A stretch of DNA of 15,090 nt from NCBI GenBank assembly GCA_946886255.1, contig CAMPIG010000066.1, positions 1 through 15,090 on the forward strand, read 5' to 3'. Of the stretch, positions 6,785 to 13,720 are shown piece by piece; positions within the stretch are counted from its first letter, which is position 1; every line of letters begins with the position of its first letter. Below the pieces are notes generated by a model. The model was given only the letters and a program-made list of their open reading frames with translations. It was not told where the DNA came from and did not search any database. The stretch comes from an uncultured Cellvibrio sp. GTDB taxonomy: Bacteria; Pseudomonadota; Gammaproteobacteria; Pseudomonadales; Cellvibrionaceae. The translations under genes and the position numbers were made by a program.

Positions 6785-7364
6785 GCTCCCCACTCCCCGA
6801 ACTCATCGAAAATCGCATCAAGATGTTTTAGAAAAGTTCTCTGGAGGCTTTGGAGGGAAAGTTTTCGTCCAACCGAACTTCGGGATCATAGATATGGTAC
6901 TCACGCCATAGGCCGAAGCCCACCTGCAAAAATGCGGTGCGTGGATCATGATCGTAACGTTCCGCAAAGGCGGTATAAAAATCCAGGTGAGCCTGTTGTA
7001 GTTCCGGATGCGACCAGTCGGGAAAACCCGTCACCACATCACTCGGGCGCACATAGGCGTACTCAAGTTGAACATAGTCGTCCTAGGTTTTTAACACGCT
7101 GCTATTGTGTGAATCCGCCCACAACACAATGCCGGTCATCGGCTGCACTTTGGTAATCTGGCTTTGCAGGGGAATATCAGATAGCGTACTGTCGGATGAG
7201 CTGGAGGAGGCTGAAGACACGACAGGTATTGAACTGGCGGAAGAACTGGAGCGTTCACTGGCAGGCGAACTTGATGCAGCATCATCCAAGGATGAACCGC
7301 CGCCGCAAGCAAACAATGACAAAATACACACCGTGCCGATCAATCTGGTAATTGTTGAATGCAT
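6785..7364 (-). pseudogene. 5' half of a broken DUF4832-like Ser-rich lipoprotein gene
   Basis: The gene begins at 7364 with AGGA 7 bases upstream. It encodes a lipoprotein signal (lipobox LFAC, Cys20), a Ser-rich linker like that of the cellulase, and VQPMTGIVLWADSHN. A TAG at 7083-7085 then stops it. The same frame continues past the stop with DDYVQLEYAYVRPSDVV and FPDWSHPELQQ. Next comes YDHDPRTAFLQVGFGLW and REYHIYD, a pattern I associate with DUF4832-type TIM-barrel-like proteins. A frameshift near 6830 moves the frame to KHLDAIFDEFGEW, after which similarity ends at the inserted block. Intact relatives, as I recall them, have roughly 60 more residues between the VVTG and FPDW parts, so an internal deletion is also likely. 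The 3' half lies at 3742-4371. A truncated lipoprotein of 93 aa could still be made; no function is expected. Confidence 0.75.
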
Positions 7365-7560
7365 GTTAATTCCTGTTATAAAAAGCTGTAGTCGATTAAG
7401 CTATGTCCAGTGGTTCAAATTCCGGCTCTTACTGCTATGAACTGATCAACACCAAGGAATTTTTATACATTGCTGGCGTCATAAATCGATAGCCTTAACG
7501 CCTGTGATGTTCATCATTGCCGCCAACAAAACCGACAATTATTGATAAGAGGTTTGCACA

Positions 7561-8589
7561 ATGAAGCTGCTCGCATCGTCCCGCATTTCCGCACTTGTCA
7601 GCGTGTTATTTTTTTCCTGTGCTGCCTTCGCAGACACCACAGATGACGTTGCCGAACAGACCAACCAGGTTATCGAAAGACAGGTCACCATTACTGAATG
7701 GACGGTTCCCTGGGAGAAGTCCCTCCCCCGCGATCCCTGGGTCGGCGGTCCGAATACGATCTGGTTTGTCGGCCAAAACAGCGATTATGTAGCCACGCTC
7801 AACCCCGATAATGGTGAATTCAAACGCTACGCATTAGATGCAGGTACCGGACCGCATACGGTGATCGCCAATAAACGCGGCGCCTGGTATGCCGGTAATC
7901 GTGCGGAGCACATCGGCTTGGTCAATCCGGAAACCGGTGCTATCGAGAAATTTATGTTGCCCGGCGAAGGGCCGCGCGATGTACATACCATGGATTTCAC
8001 GCGCGGCGGCGATATCTGGTTTACCGTGCAGGGCGGCAACCAGATTGGCTTTTTAAAAACCGACACTGGGAAAATCACCTTGCACGAGGTGGCTACCAAA
8101 AATGCGCGCCCTTACGGTTTGTTGGTCGACAAGAACGATAAACCCTGGATTGCACTGTTTGGTACCAACAAACTCGCCACCATTGAAGACGGCAAGATTG
8201 TGGAAATCACGCTGCCCCGCGCCGAAAATCGTCCGCGCCGGCTGGCAATAACCCCCGACGGCATGGTGTGGTATGTCGATTATGCCGAAGGTCATCTTGG
8301 ACGTTATAACCCTTCGACCGGCGCTATTGATGAGTGGCGCACACCCGCACAGGAAAAGTCCCGGCCTTATGCGGTAGCCGCCGATAAACAAGGTCGCGTG
8401 TGGTTTGTTGAAACAGGTATGCAGCCCAATCGTCTGGTGAGCTTTGATCCTTCCAGCAATACCTTCGGTATTCCCACGGAAATAAAAAGCGGTGGCGGTA
8501 CCGTGCGGCACATGGTGTATGACGAAAAAGAAAATGCACTCTGGTTCGGCACCGATACCAACACGATTGGTCGAGTGACTCTGCCCTGA
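7561..8589 (+). CDS. Exported Vgb-like beta-propeller protein (virginiamycin B lyase family)
   Basis: A 342-aa protein with a Sec signal peptide (residues 1-24, cleavage near AFA). The rest is a repeated propeller of about 40-45 residues per blade. Each blade has a Trp-containing strand (IWFVGQ, AWYAGN, IWFTVQ, PWIALF, VWYVDY, VWFVET, LWFGTD) followed by an IG or similar turn and a short Asn-Pro/Thr-Gly loop, giving about seven blades. This is the fold of streptogramin B lyase Vgb. The enzyme acts on the drug in the cytoplasm of Gram-positives, whereas this protein is predicted periplasmic. I cannot place the lyase His/Glu residues with confidence, so antibiotic resistance should not be assumed; a binding or enzymatic role on another ligand is as likely. 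AGAGG precedes the start by about 8 bases. The K+ channel gene starts 26 bases after its stop, so they are probably one operon. Confidence 0.85.
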   Translation: MKLLASSRISALVSVLFFSCAAFADTTDDVAEQTNQVIERQVTITEWTVPWEKSLPRDPWVGGPNTIWFVGQNSDYVATLNPDNGEFKRYALDAGTGPHTVIANKRGAWYAGNRAEHIGLVNPETGAIEKFMLPGEGPRDVHTMDFTRGGDIWFTVQGGNQIGFLKTDTGKITLHEVATKNARPYGLLVDKNDKPWIALFGTNKLATIEDGKIVEITLPRAENRPRRLAITPDGMVWYVDYAEGHLGRYNPSTGAIDEWRTPAQEKSRPYAVAADKQGRVWFVETGMQPNRLVSFDPSSNTFGIPTEIKSGGGTVRHMVYDEKENALWFGTDTNTIGRVTLP

Positions 8590-8615
8590 TAATAAATTCG
8601 TTAATAGAATCTGCT

Positions 8616-9431
8616 ATGTCTACCGCGCTAAAACATAAACTTTATATCATCATCTTTGGCACCGATACGCCGGCAGGAAAACTTTTCGATGTGGTATTGA
8701 TTTATACCATCCTGTTGAGTGTGCTGGTGTTGGTGCTCGACTCTATCGAATCTGTCGCGTCACAATTTGGTAATTTGCTGCTGGCCGCTGAGTGGTTTTT
8801 TACGATTGTGTTTACCATTGAATACGGACTGCGCATCTACTGCTCTCCCGGCCGTTGGCAATACATACGCAGTTTTTATGGCATCTGCGATTTGGTTTCC
8901 ATACTGCCAACCTATCTCAGCATCCTTTTTCCGGGTGCCAATTATCTTTTGGTCGTTCGTTTACTGCGGGTGTTGCGAATCTTCAGAATCCTGAAGCTGG
9001 TACGCTATATGTCCGAAGCGAACCTGTTGATCAATGCCATGCTGCATGCGCGGCGAAAGATTTTTGTCTTCTTTATTGCCGTACTCATACTGGCTGTTAT
9101 CTTCGGCTCTATCATGTATTTGGTTGAAGGCCCCAGTAACGGATTTACCAGCATCCCCAAAAGTATTTATTGGACCATCGTAACGATTACCACCGTAGGT
9201 TATGGCGATATTACACCGCAGTCGGCACTCGGGCAGATTGTCGCGGCCGCCGTGATGCTCACCGGCTACTCAATCATCGCTATCCCCACTGGCATCCTCA
9301 CCGCCGAACTGGCACAGGAGATGGCACGTGAGCGTCGTGCCATTAGCTGCCCCAGTTGTTTGAAATCAGGGCATGATAACGACGCAGCCTATTGTAAAGC
9401 GTGCGGTAAATCTCTGGCGCGCGAGCCGTAG
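8616..9431 (+). CDS. Voltage-gated potassium channel with C-terminal zinc ribbon
   Basis: A 271-aa six-helix ion channel of the inner membrane. Helices S1-S3 span about residues 22-105. S4 carries positive charges every third residue (Arg115, 118, 121, 124, Lys127, Arg130), the hallmark of a voltage sensor. S5 (about 148-170) and S6 (about 204-230) flank the pore loop with the potassium filter TVGYGD at 193-198. After S6 a short cytoplasmic tail ends in CPSC...CKAC (Cys245, 248, 260, 263), a likely zinc ribbon in place of the RCK/TrkA-N domain seen in many bacterial K+ channels. It resembles Kv-type tetrameric channels in length and order. It lies 26 bases after the Vgb-like gene on the same strand, with a weak ribosome-binding site, which suggests co-transcription. 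Potassium selectivity rests on the filter; the role in the cell is unknown. Confidence 0.93.
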   Translation: MSTALKHKLYIIIFGTDTPAGKLFDVVLIYTILLSVLVLVLDSIESVASQFGNLLLAAEWFFTIVFTIEYGLRIYCSPGRWQYIRSFYGICDLVSILPTYLSILFPGANYLLVVRLLRVLRIFRILKLVRYMSEANLLINAMLHARRKIFVFFIAVLILAVIFGSIMYLVEGPSNGFTSIPKSIYWTIVTITTVGYGDITPQSALGQIVAAAVMLTGYSIIAIPTGILTAELAQEMARERRAISCPSCLKSGHDNDAAYCKACGKSLAREP

Positions 9432-9519
9432 TATTCAACACTTCATCAGAAAACCCTTGGTACAACTGGAAAATAGTCTTGTAGTCATTTAGGCTGATAA
9501 AGCCCCTCTCGTTTATAAC

Positions 9520-9524
9520 GAGGA
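9520..9524 (+). promoter_or_regulatory. Ribosome binding site that fixes a TTG start
   Basis: GAGGA ends 6 bases before the TTG at 9531, ideal spacing. The nearby ATG at 9524 overlaps the site and is in another frame that soon closes, so TTG is the start of the second cyclase. Confidence 0.75.
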
Positions 9525-9530
9525 TGTATC

Positions 9531-10700
9531 TTGCTACCCGACCTCACCAGCCTCAGCATCCTGGGACAACTGATTCAGACTTTTGGAGTGATCAGTACCG
9601 CGTTACTCTTCAATCTGCTTTTCAGGGTCCTGCCCCGTGCCTACTTTCGTTGGTGGGTACGTGCTTGGTTAGCGCTTTCCCTGGCACTGGTTGCCCTGCA
9701 AATCGCATTTCGCTGGCCTGAACTGGCCTGGTTAACCTACGGTTATTTTTTTGGCGAGTATCTTTTTGCTATCTTTCTCTGGCTCGGTTTTGTCAACTTT
9801 CCCAGGGGGAAATATCCTTATTGGTCGCGCTTACGCTGGCTGTTGCCAATAGCTATCCTCTGGTCCGCTGTATTGCAGGTATATGGCAATGATTTCTCCG
9901 CGCAGTTTCGTGTGCATGCCATAACCTTTTCGTTCTCGCTGATACCGGCATGGATCGCTCTGCTAAATATGAAACTACCGATACGCTACCCCTGGGTAAA
10001 ACTGCTCGCCCTGTTCTCATTGTCACTCTTGATCCTGACATTTTTTGCGAATGGCCTTCTTTTATTCTCAGCTGAGTTTTTAGGTGAGACGCTGGCAAAC
10101 AATTACAGCGCTTACCAGTCGATCTTTGATCTGATTATCGAGGTTATGTTGGCATTCAGTTTACTAACGATCGCCGCCGTCAATATGAAAGCAACCCTGG
10201 AGCGTGCCAACCAATTATTACAAACCGAGCGGGATAATATGGCGCTGCTGGCACACCAGGATTCCCTGACCACCTGCTTTAACCGCCACGCCTTAAGCGA
10301 ACTCAAGAAGCGTCTGCGCCAGCGTCATGGTGTTGTGATGATGATTGATATTGATAACCTCAAACCGATCAATGACATGCACGGCCACAACGTCGGTGAT
10401 CAGGCTATTTGCTGTATCGCACGAACGCTCAAGGAATCCATGCGTGCCCATGATTATTTGTTCCGCTATGGCGGCGATGAATTTGTCCTGGTGTGTTTTG
10501 ATTTGCCGCCCGCCGAAGCTGAAAAGCGCATGCAGTCTATTCGCGAACAGCTCAATGTATTGTCCGAGCAGGATAAGCTTACCTACTCTGTCTCCTGGGG
10601 CATAGCAACATTCACCAGCGAACATAACTTTGATTCAGCTATACTCACGGCCGATAAAGCGATGTATGACCGTAAAGCCGAAACACATCAACATCATTAA
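9531..10700 (+). CDS. Membrane diguanylate cyclase (GGDEF domain), TTG start
   Basis: Predicted to synthesise cyclic di-GMP. The 389-aa protein has an N-terminal region of about seven hydrophobic helices (residues 9-217), a helical linker (about 220-240, ATLERANQLLQTERDNMALL) and a GGDEF domain (about 242-385). The signature GGDEF is at 314-318, preceded at the correct distance by RAHD (305-308), an intact RxxD inhibitory site, so product feedback is likely. DIDNLKPINDMHGHNVGDQA carries the metal- and substrate-binding residues. The seven-helix sensor part resembles the 7TM sensors of bacterial signalling proteins in layout but has no family motif I can name. The start is TTG with a strong GAGGA; no in-frame ATG near the N-terminus would keep the first helix. 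The 99 bases before the gene carry no obvious terminator. The CvpA gene begins 32 bases after its stop. Confidence 0.92.
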   Translation: MLPDLTSLSILGQLIQTFGVISTALLFNLLFRVLPRAYFRWWVRAWLALSLALVALQIAFRWPELAWLTYGYFFGEYLFAIFLWLGFVNFPRGKYPYWSRLRWLLPIAILWSAVLQVYGNDFSAQFRVHAITFSFSLIPAWIALLNMKLPIRYPWVKLLALFSLSLLILTFFANGLLLFSAEFLGETLANNYSAYQSIFDLIIEVMLAFSLLTIAAVNMKATLERANQLLQTERDNMALLAHQDSLTTCFNRHALSELKKRLRQRHGVVMMIDIDNLKPINDMHGHNVGDQAICCIARTLKESMRAHDYLFRYGGDEFVLVCFDLPPAEAEKRMQSIREQLNVLSEQDKLTYSVSWGIATFTSEHNFDSAILTADKAMYDRKAETHQHH

Positions 10701-10732
10701 AATTAAATTTTTAATTGGAGACCGTGACGACC

Positions 10733-11662
10733 ATGACCCTTAGCCTGGGCGTATTTATTATTGTGGTGCTTATTTTTGCTATTCAGGGTTTGCGCAAAGG
10801 TTTCTTTGGCGCCTTGGGCGGAATCATCAGCCTGATCGCTGGTTATGCGGCTGCAATTTATGGGCTTAAGCCGGTCGCTACATTGCTCAACGATATGACC
10901 GGGCTTGATGGATTACTCCTGTATTTCTCGGCCGGGCTAATCGCCTTTATTGTCGCAAGCCTGGTGGTGGGTATTGTATTCAGCTTTCTGGAGCAAGCTA
11001 TCTCTACCAACGCAGGCTTGTCTGGTATGTCGCGCTTGGGCGGCATGTTGGTAGGCACCGGCGTCGGCTGCATACTGGGTCTGCTGGTGATCTATGGCAT
11101 TAGTGTTTATCAGGAATTAAAGCATCCTGGAAAATTCAATAACGATACGCTTATTGCGCAAAAAACCCGCAGCTTGGTGAGTCAAGGCACAGCCAAAATT
11201 CTGGAGCAAACCTATCCGGAAGCAACACCTTTGGCCACTGCTTTTGTGGAAGATCCGGTAGAGATGGGCGAACATCTCCATCAGGTATTAAGCAACGAGG
11301 AATTCAAACAATTATTACAAGACCCGCAATTTCAATCACAGCTTGAAGAGGGAGATATTGCAACGCTCCTACAAAATCCGGATTTCCAGCAACTGGCCCA
11401 GGACGAACACCTGCAGCAGCTGTTACGCCACAGCGACATTGCCCATGCTGAAAATGCTGACGAGATCCTGGCCACGCATATGAGCAGCATCTGGCAAAAG
11501 GTACAGCGCAAAAAAAATGATGAAAGGGTGCAAGCCATACTGAACGACCCTGCCCTGCAACACAAACTCCAGAGCAACGACCACATGGGGCTGTTACGTG
11601 ACCCACAACTACTGGAATTGATGGAACTCCTGTTCACCGATGAGTCTACTGAAAAAGAATGA
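10733..11662 (+). CDS. CvpA-family membrane protein with C-terminal DP-type repeats
   Basis: A 309-aa protein. Residues 1-125 are the CvpA (colicin V production) domain: four membrane helices with QGLRKGFFGALGG after the first, GLSGMSRLGG before the last, as in the family. CvpA-type proteins are linked to envelope stress tolerance and, in E. coli, colicin V export; the biochemical role is unsettled. The remaining 180 residues are soluble and helical. They carry a repeated unit of about 16-18 residues seen as LLQDPQFQSQL, LLQNPDFQQLA, ILNDPALQHKL and LLRDPQLLELM (about residues 194-300). This DP pattern resembles the helical STI1/DP domains of co-chaperones. I chose the ATG at 10733; GGAG lies 12 bases away, which is long, and a GTG at 10724 or a TTG at 10715 (which overlaps GGAG) are weaker options. 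Confidence 0.8.
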   Translation: MTLSLGVFIIVVLIFAIQGLRKGFFGALGGIISLIAGYAAAIYGLKPVATLLNDMTGLDGLLLYFSAGLIAFIVASLVVGIVFSFLEQAISTNAGLSGMSRLGGMLVGTGVGCILGLLVIYGISVYQELKHPGKFNNDTLIAQKTRSLVSQGTAKILEQTYPEATPLATAFVEDPVEMGEHLHQVLSNEEFKQLLQDPQFQSQLEEGDIATLLQNPDFQQLAQDEHLQQLLRHSDIAHAENADEILATHMSSIWQKVQRKKNDERVQAILNDPALQHKLQSNDHMGLLRDPQLLELMELLFTDESTEKE

Positions 11663-11701
11663 CGATTCAGTCGAGAAGATAAACCACTGGCAGGCAGACC
11701 T

Positions 11702-12262
11702 GTGATAGAAGAACATCCCTTTCATTATTTTTTACCGCAACGCACGCAGCGCTTAATCATCGGCAGTTTTCCCTGCTTTAACGGTTACGACTACGGCGAA
11801 TGGTTTTACAGTGGCAGTGGGCGAAATGAATTGTGGCGATTATTGGGTGATGTTTTTAACATGCCGACGCACACCCTGAATGATAAAAAAAATTTGTGTG
11901 AATGCCACGGTATTGCCCTGACAGATATCGCTTACCGCATCGAGCGCAAAGCGAACAACTGTGCTGATGCTAACCTGCGTATCCTTGAAGTAAATCACAC
12001 CGGCATAAACGCCTGTTTAGCCGCACAACCACGCATAATTTATTTCACCAGCCGCTTTGTTGAGCGGCATTTTTTTAAGCACTACCCGCATCCCCACGGT
12101 GAAACCCGTTTACTTTTATCGCCTTCGCCCGCTGCCAACCGGCATTTGGCAAGCCTCACGGAATACAAACAATTGCGAGCGGCGCGGCGTATCAACTCAC
12201 CTTATGAGTTTCGCCAACTCAAATATCGCCAGGCACTGCTCGATGATTCGCAAAAATGCTGA
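11702..12262 (+). CDS. Uracil-DNA-glycosylase superfamily protein, GTG start
   Basis: A 186-aa soluble protein with the outline of the uracil-DNA glycosylase superfamily: an early strand and loop LIIGSFPCFNG, a following aromatic region GEWFYSGSGRNELWRLLGDVF, and a late motif LLLSPSPAANRH with the Ser-Pro/His turn. In the family these parts form the DNA-base pocket. The GSFP...N.xW pattern points to the deoxyinosine/hypoxanthine (family 6) or mismatch-specific type more than to classic Ung. Substrate and activity are inferred, and the catalytic Asn/Asp is not certain. The start codon is GTG at 11702, preceded by AGG at 11692-11694 (7 bases). There is no in-frame ATG near the N-terminus that would keep the first strand. 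It follows the CvpA-like gene by 39 bases with no terminator seen, so the two may share a transcript. Confidence 0.75.
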   Translation: MIEEHPFHYFLPQRTQRLIIGSFPCFNGYDYGEWFYSGSGRNELWRLLGDVFNMPTHTLNDKKNLCECHGIALTDIAYRIERKANNCADANLRILEVNHTGINACLAAQPRIIYFTSRFVERHFFKHYPHPHGETRLLLSPSPAANRHLASLTEYKQLRAARRINSPYEFRQLKYRQALLDDSQKC

Positions 12263-12399
12263 CGTCTTTGGATTTTTCAATTGTTTAAAACTGAACTTAT
12301 GTCGCGAACAACCAACCAAGCTATTGCAGGATACTCACCGCTACGCCACTATACCCGGCATATTTTTTCTGATTTCACATTGTCATCAACGGGAGTGTT

Positions 12400-13623
12400 A
12401 TGACGAAGGCAAAAAAATTGATCTCCCTGTTGTTGCTCAGCCAGATGTATACCTCTGCCTCAGCAGCCACTACCACAGCAGAAACCACGCTGTCCGCCGA
12501 TGCATTTGCGAATTGTTTAACACACCTTGGTGAGCGTGCAAAAGCTGAAGGAATTTCAGACGCCACCATTAACCAAAGTTTACTTAAGGCAAAGTTTAAT
12601 ACACGCGTCATTGAGTTGGACAGACAACAACCTGAATTCACCACGACCTTTGCGGATTATCTGAATCGTCGCGTTACCGACCAACGTGTCGCCCAGGGCC
12701 GGGAATTATTGGCCAGACATCGCGCCTTGTTGTCCCGCGTCACTCGGGATTACGGCGTACCCGCCCATTACCTGGTCGCTTTCTGGGGGCTGGAAACCAA
12801 CTACGGCAGTTTCTTTGGGAAAATGTCGGTGGTGGATTCATTGAGCACCCTTGCGTGCGACGAACGCCGTAGCGATTATTTTGCCGGCGAACTTATCGCC
12901 GCTTTGCGCATCCTGGATGAAGGTGCAATAGCACCCGAAAAAATGGAAGGCTCATGGGCCGGCGCCATGGGCCATACGCAATTTATGCCGTCCGCATTTT
13001 TACGTTATGCAGTTGATTATGATGGCGACAAAAAGCGCGATCTATGGAACAGCACACCGGACGCCATGGCCTCGGCAGCAAAATTTTTACAAAGCCTGGG
13101 TTGGCAACAGGCAGATCGCTGGGGACGGGAAGTTAAACTCGCTGTAGACTTTCCCTATCTTGAAGCCGGATTAAATCAACGCAAATCATTGGCTGACTGG
13201 CAAAAATTAGGCGTTCGCCAAACGGATGGTTCCGCGCTACCGTATGTGGATATGCAGGCCTCACTCCTGGTGCCGGCGGGACATCGCGGGCCGGCTTTTC
13301 TGGTTTACGATAATTTCCATGTCATCATGCGCTGGAACCGCTCGGGGTATTACGCCTTGGCTGTGGGTTATCTCGCTGACCGCATCGCCGGTACCGGTAA
13401 ACTGATGCAACCGCCACCCGAAGATGCACCGCGTCTGAATCGCGCACAAGTGATGGCCATGCAAGAGCAACTCAATGAAAAAGGTTTCGACACCGGCACG
13501 CCCGACGGCATCCTCGGCCCCGGCACCCGCCGCGCCGTCAGCCAATTCCAGCATCAACAAGGCATGATCGCCGATGGCTTTGTGGATAAAAGTATTCTTG
13601 GTTTGTTAGGTGTGGATTTATAA
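12400..13623 (+). CDS. Lytic murein transglycosylase (MltB/SltB type) with peptidoglycan-binding domain
   Basis: Cleaves the MurNAc-GlcNAc bond of peptidoglycan, forming 1,6-anhydromuramyl ends, in the periplasm. The 407-aa protein has a Sec signal peptide (residues 1-23, cut near SASA), a helical catalytic domain (about 30-330) and a C-terminal PG_binding_1 domain (about 345-405, RLNRAQVMAMQEQLNEKGFD and DGILGPGTRRAVSQFQ). The catalytic Glu is Glu132 in FWGLETNYG. GSWAGAMGHTQFMPSAFLRY and the later DYDGDKKRDLW segment are typical of the MltB family. The length suits a secreted homologue with a binding domain. There is no lipobox, so it is likely soluble in the periplasm. GGGAG precedes the ATG at good spacing. 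A terminator follows. It is transcribed towards the chitinase gene. Confidence 0.93.
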   Translation: MTKAKKLISLLLLSQMYTSASAATTTAETTLSADAFANCLTHLGERAKAEGISDATINQSLLKAKFNTRVIELDRQQPEFTTTFADYLNRRVTDQRVAQGRELLARHRALLSRVTRDYGVPAHYLVAFWGLETNYGSFFGKMSVVDSLSTLACDERRSDYFAGELIAALRILDEGAIAPEKMEGSWAGAMGHTQFMPSAFLRYAVDYDGDKKRDLWNSTPDAMASAAKFLQSLGWQQADRWGREVKLAVDFPYLEAGLNQRKSLADWQKLGVRQTDGSALPYVDMQASLLVPAGHRGPAFLVYDNFHVIMRWNRSGYYALAVGYLADRIAGTGKLMQPPPEDAPRLNRAQVMAMQEQLNEKGFDTGTPDGILGPGTRRAVSQFQHQQGMIADGFVDKSILGLLGVDL

Positions 13624-13665
13624 ACACTGAAACTTTTTTGTAGCAATACATGCATCATTCAACAT

Positions 13666-13703
13666 AAAAAAACGCCGCAAGAATTTTCTTGCGGCGTTTT
13701 TTT
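13666..13703. terminator. Bidirectional intrinsic terminator
   Basis: A GC-rich stem (ACGCCGCAAG at 13672-13681 pairing with CTTGCGGCGT at 13688-13697) is flanked by a run of A on one side and T on the other. It therefore serves the transglycosylase on + and the chitinase on -, whose stop is 18 bases away. Confidence 0.9.
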
Positions 13704-13720
13704 ATTAACCAGTCAAACGA

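Noticed and set aside
8053..8511. 152-codon open frame opposite the Vgb-like gene
   Set aside because: The sense frame has signal peptide and propeller repeats; the antisense frame has no ribosome-binding site and no recognisable feature.
7561..8589. Calling this gene a streptogramin resistance gene
   Set aside because: The fold matches but the protein is exported and the catalytic residues cannot be confirmed from sequence reading alone.
10701..10716. AATTAAA-TT-TTTAATT inverted repeat before the CvpA gene
   Set aside because: It is purely A/T and short, as expected of AT-rich spacer; no convincing terminator or operator.
11304..11637. Open frames opposite the CvpA tail
   Set aside because: They are shadows of the Gln/Leu-rich DP repeats; the Cys/Ser-rich products have no start signals or motifs.
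13261..13560. Open frame opposite the transglycosylase C-terminus
   Set aside because: It overlaps the peptidoglycan-binding domain coding strand and has no supporting features.
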